Shown here: positions 12,474-23,774 of the stretch, piece after piece | Layout: the number at the start of each line of letters is the position of its first letter | How positions within the stretch are numbered: position 1 is the stretch's first letter | Origin: Typha latifolia | Taxonomy: Eukaryota; Streptophyta; Magnoliopsida; Poales; Typhaceae | Assembly (NCBI GenBank): GCA_019914945.1 | Contig: CM034102.1 | Span: forward strand, 6,375,501-6,439,500 | Reading direction: 5' to 3' | DNA length: 64,000 nucleotides | The notes under the pieces: generated by a model | Seen by the model: only the letters and a program-made list of their open reading frames with translations | The model's database searches: none | What the model was told of the DNA's origin: nothing | Made by a program: the position numbers and the translations under genes

Positions 12474-12768
12474 TCGGCTTTCTCTCGGACCGCCGGAGGG
12501 TTGAGCCGTCGGCGAGAGGCCGACCGTTGAGTGGCCACCAGCGGCCGCACCCCTCCCCCATGGCCCAACCTTCTTCTTATTCCTCCTCTTCTTCTTTCTT
12601 TTTCTTCTCCTTCTTCTCCTTCTTCTTCTCTTTCTTCTTCCTCTCCTCCTCCTTCTTCCCTTCTCTCCCTGGCTGCATTTTGCAAGGGGTGCTGGGCTCG
12701 GCCCAGCGCCCTTGCAACGCGCCAGAGCTACAGCAAGGCGCTGGGCTGAGCCCAGCACTATATACATT

Positions 12769-12774
<6 letters not shown>

Positions 12775-12812
<38 letters not shown>
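12775..12812. repeat. (TA)n microsatellite
   Basis: An uninterrupted AT dinucleotide run. Confidence 0.95.
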
Positions 12813-12815
<3 letters not shown>

Positions 12816-15489
12816 TAATTAGTTTAGCTTAGTTAATTTAATGTATTTAAGTTATACAAATTAAATATAATTGTATCATAGTTAGTAGATAATTCTAATT
12901 ATATCATATTTAGCAAAATACTTGCAATATAAATTATTATTTTAATCCTAAGTAGGTAATAGTAATTATTAGGATAATGTACGTATATTCTTACATAATT
13001 AATTGCAGTAACTTAATTCTTATTTTCTTAGTTATCAAAGAGGATAATAGACAGATAAAATATATTCTAAATACACAATTAAATAATATAATTATGATTA
13101 ATAAATAACAAAAACAAATATAGAAATGAAGAGTACATAATTACAATAAGAAACTATTCTTTTGTCGGGTTAATTTTAATTAATAGAAAGGCTGACATAT
13201 TTGTTATAAATAATTTCAGATCCCGACCCCCCTGTTCAAGACCCTATGGACCTAGCTATTGAGGCCTGATCGTTATCATAGCAGTGTGAACGAGTGGTGG
13301 TTTGGTATTTTCAGTGGAGTGAGTAGTCTTATTCATTAGATGCCTTTCTCAAATTAGGTTATATTATATATTTATGTACATGCATGTTTTGGCCTCCAGC
13401 ATAATTATATGATTTTATCTAGAGATGATTACAATCGAGCATATTTTATCATGCATTCGATTATGTTGATTTGGAATATGAGTACATTGGTGATATATAT
13501 AGAGATAATAAGAGATGATTCTACTATTATGATTGTTTACCGAGTTGATCTGTAGCATGAGTATGCATGTAATAGATTAGCATGAGTATGCATGTATTGA
13601 CGATATAGTTGGAGACTACATTGCATTATTTTCTCTTGATTCATATTCCACCTAAATTCCTGTTATACATTGACTCGTTATTGTACTAGATATATGCATG
13701 TGATTTAACATTAGAAGGAAAGCATGAAATGTGATTAATATGATAGCTGATAGAAAGCATGAGGATACCTGAGTAGGCGCGAGGGTTAGGGGTGTTTAGA
13801 GTGATGATTATGGTCGCTGATATGCGATATCTCGTGGCCCATGTCCGAGGTCAGTTGAGTCTGTGCGCACAGACAATCGAACACGGTTTCTATCAACTAT
13901 GTGGGGTGCCCGGTCTAGATGGAGGTTGATACCCTTAGCGGATGGCAGGGTATGGTTATATTTGAGATACTCCTTGCCGATGATAAAGTATACTCGGAAC
14001 CTTCGGGCATGATGTTGAGACCGGGTACCGAGTGTTGACTGTGCACAACGGTCTAGTATGATGATATTATACCGGAATGTCAGTGATGATCGTGATGTTA
14101 AGAAATGCATATGATTTCATTATTATTTGACATACCTGATTATCGAGTGGTCAATATACATCATATATGATTGCATTTGATATCATAACGTGGTCATGGT
14201 TGGCATGCATCATGTGTCATATTAGAAAGAGAGTTATGATGATCATATGACGTGTTGACCTATTTATTCATTGTCGAGGATTATGTATTCTTATCAGTTA
14301 TAACATGTTATATATATTCAATTTATATATTATTGAGGACATATTTATTTACTCATTCATGACATGATGCTCTTTCTGATTCACATTATCCAGTATTTGA
14401 TTTACTCTCTATTTGGCATCACTGATTCGGGGTAAGGTCTATTCACTAAGCCTTTATCTCATGACTCTCTTTGTTTTCTCCTTTCCCAAAAACCCAGGTG
14501 AACGAGAGGAGCAGGATTCTCCCTTAGAGGTCTTGCCCGTGAGTGAGGAGTAGAGTGTGATTAGTGTTATATGCCAGATGAGGTATCTTATCTAATGTAT
14601 CAGTAGACCTTCTCCAAAGTGTATTTGTATCCTTGTCTTATATTTTAACAGGTGACTTTGTACTTGTATAACTATGCATATACCTTTGTTGTGTATATGT
14701 AGTTGTGAAAAGCTCTTGATGATGTGTTGTGGCCTGTGTGGGGCCCAAGTAGGGTTATCTGTATGATGTTGACAGTTAGATTTGAGTTATTATCGACCTA
14801 GATATTATGGATAAAATTATAATGTTGCTACAGGTTTATTTGATTGTTAGTATCCAACCAAATGGTCTGGTGCTACACACGTGTCGTATGGGCTCGTGCC
14901 ATGCACGTGTTTAGAGTTTGGGTGTCACAATATCCAAATTTGAAGAAACCCCTTCTAGAAAGGAGAAACTCTATTAGAATTAGTCAACTTAAAAGTGTGA
15001 ACTTTCACTTTTCCATAGTATCTATGCATAACAATGAAAGTCCATATCTGATTCTCAAAATTTAACATTCTCCGTCACCATTTAGCCAATAATATTTGAT
15101 CATTCTAAAAATAAATTTGACGATACTCATTAAAGATAAAGTTATGAGAATTTGACAAACTTTCTAACACACCTAAAATAATATTGATCAGATTTCATAT
15201 GATAAATATACGACAAAAAAATATATTTGTTCAATATATTTATCATATCCGTTATTTAAAATCCAATTGGTATTTAATTTTGTACAACTTTTGTCTCTTA
15301 TGAGAATTTTCTAGTTCGGCCCATAGTTTCCTTAAATATATTTTAAAATGTAACAAGTGTATTTTAGTCTAGACTAAAAGGGGCTAAATTAATACAAATA
15401 AAATTATAGGGAGTAAATTGGCTCAAATAAAACTATAGGGGTGAAATCAATTTAAGCTTAATCATAGGGAGAAAAATGTAATTTCCCCC

Positions 15490-17519
15490 AAAATATTTTT
15501 ATATATTGTTGTACATATGTGGTATCATCTTGTGCATGAAAATATGTGTAAGGTGGAGAGATAAATTATCAATGGCTAAGAAGTTGCAACATCATTTTAT
15601 TTGTAGAATTAAAAGTGTTTGTAAGCATAATATTAATGGCCAAAACAATTATGGAGATTGATGTGATTTGGTCTAATTGGGAGATTAGGTTTGTTAGTCG
15701 AACTAGGTTATCATGGAGATTTATATTTCAACAGTAGCAATCTTAGGCTATGGCATTCGAACGGTCACAACCCGACATACGAATGCCATAGCCTCGTCGG
15801 AGAATATGCTCTCGATTTTTAGTATTTGAACGAACATAACTCAGTGTTTGAATGCCACAGTTACTAACTACTCTCAGGTTTTAGCATTTCGAACGCCACC
15901 AACCTAGCATTCGAACACCATATTTGTTGGATTGCTCTCGGGTTTTGTCCAATAACGTTTGAATATCGAGCCAATGCCATTCGAATGCTCGACGCTGAGG
16001 TCATTGTGTTAGGGTTAATTTAAATTATTTTAAATTTTGGTTAGCCTCTAAAAGTGTGGAAAGCAACCATTTAAAAAAATTATTGAAGATATTACGATTT
16101 TCCTATCTTTTTCCTCCTCTAGCCTCCTTCTCTGCCTTTTCTCTCTCATTCTTTATTGATCTTTCGATCTAGGCTGCCATCTTCTCCAAAGAAGTCGTCC
16201 TCCATCCCTCCTCATTTGCCGCACCTCCCTAGACCCTTCCTTCCTCATCTTCTTTTCTCATTTTCCCAAATCCACCCACTAGTACCACCCTCATCACTAC
16301 CATCCCTAAATCTGTTGCCACCATCATCACTACCATCCATCCACCACCTAATCCGTCTTAGTCAAGGACATAACAAGGAATAGTTTGGCTGAATAAGACT
16401 TGAACAAAACTTTACTTGCTCGTAAATGAGTAAGCTTGATTTGTTACTTTAGACTTAAAAATAATTTCATAGGTAGGCTCGCTCATGCTCAACTGAATAA
16501 GGCTTCGAAATAAAAACATATATGTAGTTTAAAATTAATTAGGATATGAAATTTTGAGGATGATAGAGTTTTTAGTAAAACTAAATTTAGAGAAATAAAA
16601 AGTATAAATCTAAGTCAAAATAAAAAAACCAAAAATGATTAGGTTTAGGAAAACTGAATTCTAGTTTAGAAAATTACTCAAACTTTAAAAACTAAACTGA
16701 GTGGAAGATAAAAATCAAAATATTACTCAACTGAGAAAATTGTACTTAAGTTAGTGAGTGAAAAACTGAGTAATGATAGAAAACGAAATACCAAAATTAA
16801 ATAAGAAAAATAAAGCATCCAATACAGCGACACGCTTTTTAATGTGAAAAATTTATCTCACACAGGAATGAAGAAAAGATGGACGCATCCAAAGCCGATC
16901 AATATATATAATCAAACATTGAAAATTACTTACAACCCATCCCGACACTCCAATATTGAACCTCTTGACTAAGAGCCATCTGAACTAACTATTTTTGTGA
17001 ATTAGAAGGCCTCTATTTAGCTTATTTGATGCTTCAAGATCATCATCTGTTAAAATTTATCACTCAAACATATGTGGTGACTCTACAGATAAGAATTAAA
17101 CTTTATGTGGAAACTAAAGAATTCTTCTAAAATGAGAATATAATTAATTTTAGTTATATCTCTATTCGGTGTCTTCCTAAGCCTCCGGATCTCTTTTTTA
17201 ATGTGAGAAATAACTTTACTCATACTAAGAGAATCTATCAAAGAAAAATTCAAATTTGCAGTTGTTTTTAATTTTCTACTTTCTCTTCTACGCGTGCCGT
17301 CTAGATGCCCTCAAGTGTCATTCTTGCGCCATTGAAGTTTTCTTAAGTATTCCTGTTCCAGCATGCCTTCTAAATGCGGCATGCCTCCACACTTATTACA
17401 GCCTCTCTAAAGCAAATCGCTAACATGGGCCACTAGGCCATCTCTGTTGTAGAATAAGTGTAGAATAAGTCCAATATTAGTACAACTATCCTAATTTTTT
17501 TAGACTAATATAAGAGAGG
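15490..17519. other. Intergenic DNA, repetitive, no gene supported
   Basis: Contains the degenerate tandem repeat at 15753-16000 and a C/T-rich stretch at 16080-16330 that can be read as a 75-codon Pro/Ser-rich frame. Together they resemble the start of another long LTR, but no ends were found. 16400-17519 is AT-rich with nothing recognisable. Confidence 0.4.
15753..16000. repeat. Degenerate tandem repeat, period about 61-69 bp
   Basis: Copies of a unit with CATTCGAACGCCAC-like and CTCTCGGGTTTTAG-like blocks start near 15753, 15822, 15883 and 15952. They are strongly diverged. Such repeats are common inside long plant LTRs. Confidence 0.6.
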
Positions 17520-19535
17520 TTTTTCTTTTCCAAGAAATTTTTTATAGATTAACTTTCACTATTACAAAAAGCTCCGTTAGAGTCGAAGACCAAAAACTAT
17601 ACAAGGTCAGAAGGAAACCCCCTCATTATAGGTACAACTAAACTTTATAATTTTGATAATTGCAAGTGAGAAATTTAATGTTTTCATCGATAGCCTCAAT
17701 TGGCTAAGAGGGCTTAGCAGCACCATTTAGATAACTGACCAGGATAAGCGAGTCTGACATGATAATAATATTTGAAATTTCTTTGTCTTTAGATATAGTA
17801 ACTCTTTTGCACCGCAATTACCTTGGCCATCAGAACTGATTTGTACCACCCATTATGCGCCCCTATAAAGATTGGAGCACCATTAGCTTGTCAGACTATG
17901 AAGCTCACCCCTCCAATAGCCTCAATATCCTTAAAGGATCCATATGTATTGATTTTCCACTAGCAAGGAGGTGGAGGCTCCTATTAGATAAGAAGGTTGG
18001 AGGATGGAGGTTTTGCCGGTTTGACAAAATAGTGTTATATATATTCATTGGTCATGGGAATTAGGCGTGAGCAACCCTGATCGAGATTTTCACGTTCATT
18101 GCTAAATGCAACTCAAATTTTATACTCTAGATCTGTCATAAGTGATAGCAATCAAAGCCCTAAAATAGGTTTTGTCCTTAGCCGAGAGCTCATCCCCCTC
18201 ATGGAGCCAATCTCGGTCCTCTCAACTGTCCCAAAAGAGTAGCCTAGTTGGCACGTGTTCTTTAACATACTCCTAGAATGTAACAATCACTCGATAATGA
18301 AAGAACAAAAGCTAGTAGTCTCATTTTTGAGCGAGTAGATAGTATAGAGAGGGCCCAAAGAAATACCAAAGGCACCAAGGGTATCATTAAAAGGAAGTCT
18401 CTCCCAACACAGTTTTCATAAAAAAGATTTTATAGACAGGATGCTAAGACTCCAAAGATCTTTCCACCCGTGGTAATATATAGTTTTAAAAGAAGCATAA
18501 CCTGACGGGTGGAACCGCCAGATCCAACAATCATTGCCACCAACAATAGGGATATGCATATTAAGGATAGTATGACTAAGATTGGTCTCAAAGATAGAGC
18601 ACCCTCATTTTCATTTCAAGTACCATTGCTGATTAAATCAAAAACTTTGGAGATAGAAGAGGCATAGTTCATGTTCACATAGGTAGGCTAGTAGTTCGGC
18701 GTGATGGATGAGATCCAAGGATCTTGTCAGACATCTGATCTCATGCAAAGCATTCAAGATAAGCTTCCAAGCCCACAAAAATACTTACACATTTTCTTAG
18801 CCCAAGGGGGAGGGGTCTCATATATCACCCTCATTCAAAAGTTTATAAATACTCTTAGCCAATAAGGAGATCCTAATCGTTATGGGCAAATGTTAATGTA
18901 ACACACCCAACCTGATTAAGACAAATTCTCTTCCAGCCCTCAAGTTTAAAATTAATTTTTGAGAGGAAGTCCGCATGATCTCTAATGAGCAGCCTACTCT
19001 GAGAGATTTTGGATCCCAATATTTAAAAGGGAATTCCTCATGAGGCATATGCAAGCGGCTTAGGATCGCTGAGCGCAAATGAGAGGAAACATCTTAGCAG
19101 AGTTAGCCTTGTTTCCAAATAGAATGGGGCTAATATTGCCATTAGAGATCTCATGCTTTATAAGATTGGTAAAAATCTTAGAAACTAAAATAAATAAATA
19201 AATAAGGAGAGAGACGGTCTAGCGATTTAGCTAGATATGATAATTCACTTTGCAAAGCAAGATAGACCTAAAATCCACCACCCTAACTGAATTAAGCTTT
19301 TTTGGAATAAAAGTTAAATGTGTCTACGCCTATTGAATAGGAAGAAAAATAAAATTTTGAAAGTGAGCCACGGAATTTAAAAGATCCGGACTAATAATAT
19401 CCCAACAATTATGATAAATTCAACTTAAAAACCCTACGGACCAAAGGCATTTTCTCAACTCCTCAATCGTGAACAACCTAACTAGATCATCATAGTAGGT
19501 AGGACTGATACTAAGCAAAACTAGTCAATGCTCTA
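17520..19535 (-). mobile_element. LINE (L1-type) relic: reverse transcriptase to RNase H
   Basis: Read on the minus strand from right to left, with frameshifts and stops. First comes the start of the reverse transcriptase (FTIEELRKCLW near 19450, then LTFIPKKLNSV and VDFRSILLCKV near 19250-19320). The catalytic core is missing. A thumb region follows (MPHEEFPFKYWDP near 19020, then GREFVLIRLG), then a diverged linker. The RNase H region lies near 17620-17800 (IIMSDSLILVSYLNG and FLTCNYQNYKV). The last block matches the RNase H of the relic at 22770-23440, so both belong to one family. Defective. Confidence 0.75.
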
Positions 19536-19539
19536 TCTT

Positions 19540-20215
19540 GGTGCAGTTTTTTCGTGCCTAATATTGGGGTTGCGAGCGATATTATGCTCTGTTGGCGTTA
19601 CGGCCATCAACTCCTTTGAGCAGATAATATATGCCATAGTCTTCGTATCAAGTAAGTCAAGTCTCCTCTTTGTTATCTATGCCAGCACAATTCCTCTATA
19701 TAGGTACGGATTTACCTTGGATTCTGCTTGGGGATTTTAATTGCACTTTGTCTCCTACCGATAAGTTGGGAGGTAGACCTTTTTCTTTATCCGTCTCCAT
19801 TAAGGTTTTTTGTGATTTTGTTAACAAAGCAAATTTAGTGGACCCCGAGTTTTCTGGCCTGCCATACACTTGGTGTAACCACAGACATGGGAATGCCCAT
19901 ATGCTCATCAGGCTCCATGAGTATTTTTGTCCACTACTCTTCTAAACCTTTACTCTAAAATCTCTATAGTTCATATGCCTAGAATTGCCTCTGACTATGT
20001 GCCTCTAATGGTGACTTTTGGTGCTTTTAAAATTTTTCGTAGAACCCTTTTCAATTTGAGTGGTTTTGGTTTGAATATGAGGATGTTTCTGCAATCATTG
20101 ACAATATTTGGAATACTGAAAATAGTCCATCAACCTCTCTTCTTACAAATTTCAATATTAAGTTGGATATGATCCAAGACTCTGTCACCAAATGGAATCA
20201 GTATTCACTAGGATG
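19540..20215 (+). mobile_element. LINE endonuclease segment, inverted relative to its neighbour
   Basis: On the + strand, in shifting frames: an N-terminal endonuclease stretch (INSFEQIIYAIV, then LLFVIYAS) at about 19590-19690. It continues into PWILLGDFNCTLSPTDKLGG at about 19713-19775 (the WxxxGDFN and DK signature of APE-type endonucleases), then GLPYTWCNHRHGN near 19860. A linker with the F..W...W pattern ends near 20200. This is the 5' half of an L1-type ORF2. It starts within about 20 bp of the reverse-transcriptase half, which runs the other way. Confidence 0.78.
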
Positions 20216-20481
20216 TTTGCTCGACACCAGGCAGGGGACATCACAAGGCAGGTCTCTCCAATCGTGACAACCTCCAATAACCGCCTCCTGTACACACAAT
20301 AAAGGCCAGGAAGACGAGAAAAATGAGGAAGACGATTTTTTTAGTAAAAAAAAGGATTTGATTTAGATTTGTTAGATCTGACGTGTATATAGTGAAACTA
20401 TCGAATTCTAATAGGATCAGTAACTGTATTAATCTGAATATAATTAAGATAAGGTTAAAAAATACTAAACCCATTCACTTT
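20216..20481. other. Intergenic spacer
   Basis: No gene or element recognised between the LINE segment and the next Mutator-like element. Confidence 0.5.
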
Positions 20482-20490
20482 ACTAATAAC

Positions 20491-21396
20491 AAAAGTCTTT
20501 TATTCCAAAATACAACCTTTTACTTCAGAATAAGAGATAGATATCATAATAACTCTATTTCAAAATAAAAATATTATTTATTAAAAATATATTTTATATC
20601 ATAACACTAACTCAATTACTAATTTACTTTTGATTTAACTAAACCTCTCTTAAATATCTTATTTTAATTTATTTATCATCTTTAATTTTTTTAAATATTT
20701 TATCATAATTTATTACTATCTCTCATTTCTCTCAAACATCCTATCAATATCTTATTATAATTTGTCGCTCTTCTCTCTACTCTCTCTTCTCTCTTATTGT
20801 ACTTTTTTATTTTACACTAAATAAAAATAATTAAATATAAATATCAATAATTTTATATTTCATAAAAATAAGAAAATTTAAAAAGTATTATTACTATTGA
20901 ATATTATTTTTATATAATATAATATTAAATTAATATAATATTTTTTTATAAATTATCTTATTATTAAAATATTTTTATATGTACTAATAACATCAAAAGC
21001 ATAATATTAATAAGCTAATATTTTATCAAATTAAATATTTACTCATAGATGAAATAATATATTTACTATTTAACCTATGTATTAACCTAATTAAATATTT
21101 CTTTCTTTAAATTAATATAGTATTATTAATAATCTCATATTTTAAGACTAAAATAAAATATATGAAAGTGCAAATACTCATTTAGTTGACCATTACGTAC
21201 GTTACATAAGTTTTGCCCAACATTACATGCATAGCACCCTATATATGCAACACAAACGCTTGAACATTGCATTTATATAGTATATAGCTTTGTCGAGCAT
21301 TGCATATATAGCGCCCTATATATATATATAACGTAAGCGCCCAAGCATTGCATTCATACAATGTTAAGTAGTTTTGTTGGGTATTGCATACATAAC

Positions 21397-21436
<40 letters not shown>

Positions 21437-22033
21437 ACGTAAACGTCAAGCATTGCATTCATACACTATTACATAGTTTTGTTGAGTATTGCATATATAG
21501 CGCCCTACATATGCAATACAAGTGTCGGAGCATTACATTCATACAGCTTTACATAGCTTTGCCTAACATTGCATACATAATGCCATATATATGCAATGCA
21601 ACTATAGTATTACATAGCTTTGTTGAATTGCAACATAGCCCCCTATATATGCAATGCAAACGCCCGAGCATTGTATTTATACGATTTTACATAGTTTTGT
21701 TGAGCATTGCATACATAGCACCCTATATATGCAATACAAGTGCCCGAGCATTACATTAATGCAATATTGTATAGCTTTGCCAAGCATTGCATACATAGAA
21801 CCATATATATATAATGCATGATAATGTAATGTTTCATGCATACGTTGCATATTTACGGTATATAATTTTTTCTTTATATATCCTGTCAATCTACTTTAAT
21901 CAAATCGAAAGGTATTTCAATAATTTTTCTATCTTTTCATTCACTTTATTATATTAAAAATAATTATTACATCATTATTTTATAATATAAGTAAACATAA
22001 AAATTATTATTCTCAGAATAAAACCCTCATTTT
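20491..22033. mobile_element. AT-rich non-autonomous Mutator-like element carrying a minisatellite
   Basis: Near-identical 9-bp flanks (ACTAATAAC at 20482-20490, AGTAATAAC at 22034-22042, 8 of 9 matching) border ends that are inverted. The left end reads AAAAGTCTTTTATTCC, and the reverse complement of the right end reads AAAATGAGGGTTTTATTC. Weaker inverted similarity continues for about 50 bp. The interior is very AT-rich, without a transposase, and about 40% of it is the minisatellite at 21195-21850. A Harbinger-type origin is an alternative if the boundary is shifted. Confidence 0.5.
21195..21850. repeat. Minisatellite, about 8 units of roughly 60-105 bp
   Basis: Units carry a conserved GCATTGCATACATAGC, then a CCCTATATATGCAA block, then a GCATTGCATTCATAC / ACATAGCTTTG half. 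CCCTATA or CCATATA anchors occur at about 21237, 21310, 21398, 21510, 21585, 21641, 21720 and 21803. Spacing is typically about 80 bp and varies with internal TA expansions (for example 21394-21434). It produces a 132-codon spurious frame. Confidence 0.85.
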
Positions 22034-22769
22034 AGTAATAACAAATTAGGTTTTGATGACGAGTATAATTTAAGCATTTAAATATGGTATGAAATCAAAT
22101 GAAAGGAAATTCATAGTTTTTAGCTTTGTTTGAATAGTTATTGGCCCGTTTTAAGACTCGACAACTTGGCTTGGTTCAACTCAAATTAAATAATAGGTTT
22201 GATTCAATCTAGCTTAAAAATAGACTAGTTTTACTTGGCTCGACTCGGGTTAGATCAAGCTCGGCTTAAGTTCAACTCAAAAATAGATTCAACTCAGGCT
22301 TGGGCTTAGTCTGTCTCGACTCGAGCTTGGCTTGACTTGATTGAGGCGAGCATGAAGTCCAAGTAGGGGTGAAAACAGGCCTGATTAACTCCGATTTGAC
22401 CCACTATCTAGCCTGATTCGGATCGGATACAAATAAAAGTTTCTTTCTAATCTGGATACGGATAGGATTAAAAAAATGGATACAAATTCAGATACTAGTC
22501 GGATATAATTTTTGGATTCAGATACATATATTGGATATCTATTTATCTGCATAATTTTTGAATGATTTATAATTTTTTACTTTGATTATTTAAATAGTGA
22601 ATATTGATACTGTTATTAATAATGTCTTATATTATTTGTAGAGATTAATTTTGCTAATTTTATATGTATTTGACATGCAAGAAATTAATATTTTTGAAGC
22701 TCTTAATATTTTTGTGTTAATTGTTTCTAAATAAAATATTTCAATTTGTTTAAAATCCGATCAATGGGT
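22034..22769. other. hAT-like degenerate repeats (GACTCGG and GGATCCGAAT types)
   Basis: 22140-22370 is a run of CTTGGCTCGACTCG-type repeats. At 22374 TAGGGGTGAAAACAGG, a hAT-like terminus, starts a stretch of GGATACGGAT / CAGATACTAG repeats reaching about 22560. No matching right end was found. AT-rich DNA follows. Confidence 0.45.
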
Positions 22770-23440
22770 TACCTGAAAAAGGATAAAGCATGGCAGTTGG
22801 CTCTAATTGGTATTATCCTCCGTCAATTATGGAAATATAGGAACAATGTCATCTATAATAATCTACCCGAAGATCTTAAAAAGGTTTAGACTTGCTCCTT
22901 GGAATTAACCTTCGAATATTTTGAGAATTACTCTATCGAAAGCTCTAATCCTAGTCCTTCCCCACAACTTAACTATTCTCCTATTATTACATAGGTTTGT
23001 GGTCTAACAGCCTAACTATTCTCCTATTATTGCATGAGTGCCTTATAGATATTTCAGTTTTGTTCTATATGGCGAGGTTGTTGCTTTTTTGCATTGAAGA
23101 TATGAATCTTGCTAATGTTTAGATTGAATAAAACTCTTTACTTTTAGTCAACATTTTGAAAGACAACACGGCCTCCCCGTGGTCAGCGGAAAGTCTAACA
23201 CAAGACATTAATTACCTAACTCATAATTATCAAAATTATAAAGTTACACATGTGTTTATAGAAGCCAATCAAGTTGCTAATTGGTTGACAAATTTGAGTA
23301 GATCGTTAGGATATGATTGTACCTGAGATCAGGGTTTTATTGTTGGTTTGTTCCAGTTGGTCTCCGACTCTAATATAGCTATGTATACTCGTCGCGGTTA
23401 AGCTGTAATATATCCCTTTTCTTAAAAAAGAAAAGAAAAG
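22770..23440 (+). mobile_element. LINE 3' relic with RNase H domain and A-rich tail
   Basis: On the + strand the frame reads ALIGIILRQLWKYRNN at about 22800-22850 (the linker after the zinc-knuckle region of plant L1 ORF2). Later comes NYQNYKVTHVFIEANQVANW, the C-terminal HvyREaN.vAD motif of the L1-associated RNase H, at about 23225-23285. A TGA follows at 23323, then a short 3'UTR ending in TTCTTAAAAAAGAAAAGAAAAG. Internal stops and a deletion make it a relic. The same RNase H sequence occurs in the minus-strand LINE near 17620-17700. Confidence 0.75.
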
Positions 23441-23774
23441 AAGTAAACTGTAACGTAGCTGGTACGGAGTTGTTCACCTTTACTTGCTTTACCCTTATTG
23501 CTTTTTTTCTTTTTTGGTGCTTAAATAAAACGCCTCCCTACGAGCATCTGATTGAACGAACAAGACAAAGGAGGTCAGATCGTGCCCGAGCATCGTTGCG
23601 ATTTATCTCCAATTTCGTATACCCTTCTTTCTCCCATTTCCACCTCTCTCTCCATCTCTTCCCGAATTGATGCTCTTCAAATTTGAATCTTTACCACAGG
23701 AGAAGACTACCCTCTCTCTCTTCTATCTCTTCTTTCACCTCCTCCTCTGATTTGGATCTCGGAGGGTCAATAAG
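23441..23774 (+). promoter_or_regulatory. RRA promoter and 5'UTR
   Basis: This is the interval between the LINE tail and the RRA start codon. A TATA-like TTAAATAAAA at about 23520-23529 would place transcription start near 23550-23560, giving a 5'UTR of about 220 nt. It is rich in CTCTCT/TTCTCC near 23635-23750, usual for plant leaders. The start codon context AAGATGG has A at -3 and G at +4. The transcription start is inferred. Confidence 0.45.

Larger units (their letters stand above)
12110..14929 (+). mobile_element. Solo LTR, Ty3-gypsy type, 2.8 kb, 5-bp TSD
   Basis: It begins TGTAATAACCC and ends GGGTGTCACA, the usual TG...CA with short inverted ends. Identical 5-bp target duplications ATATC (12105-12109 and 14930-14934) flank it. 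There is no internal domain, primer-binding site or second LTR, so it is a solo LTR left by LTR-LTR recombination. A 2.8-kb LTR with TGTAAYRCCC ends is typical of the large chromovirus (Tekay/Del) clade. That assignment is by length and termini only. It contains CT and TA microsatellites that generate long spurious frames. Confidence 0.88.
10165..15488. mobile_element. Mutator-like element interrupted by two later insertions
   Basis: The left end GGAAAATTATATATTTACCC (from 10165) and the reverse complement of the right end (to about 15488) align over about 55 bp, including the shared block ATTTNACCCCYTATAG. I could not identify a clean 9-bp target duplication, so the boundaries are approximate. 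Removing the nested hAT element and solo LTR leaves about 1.9 kb without a transposase, so it is non-autonomous. It carries a possible captured exon on the minus strand at 11225-11335. Confidence 0.55.

Noticed and set aside
12036..12767. 243-codon minus-strand frame rich in Arg-Glu and overlapping 226-codon plus-strand frame (12152-12832)
   Set aside because: Both are translations of CT, TTC and TA simple repeats inside the solo LTR; no domain, no plausible gene structure.
21361..21759. 132-codon plus-strand frame
   Set aside because: It is a read-through of the AT-rich minisatellite; its repeating HSFVEYCIY-like pattern mirrors the DNA repeat.
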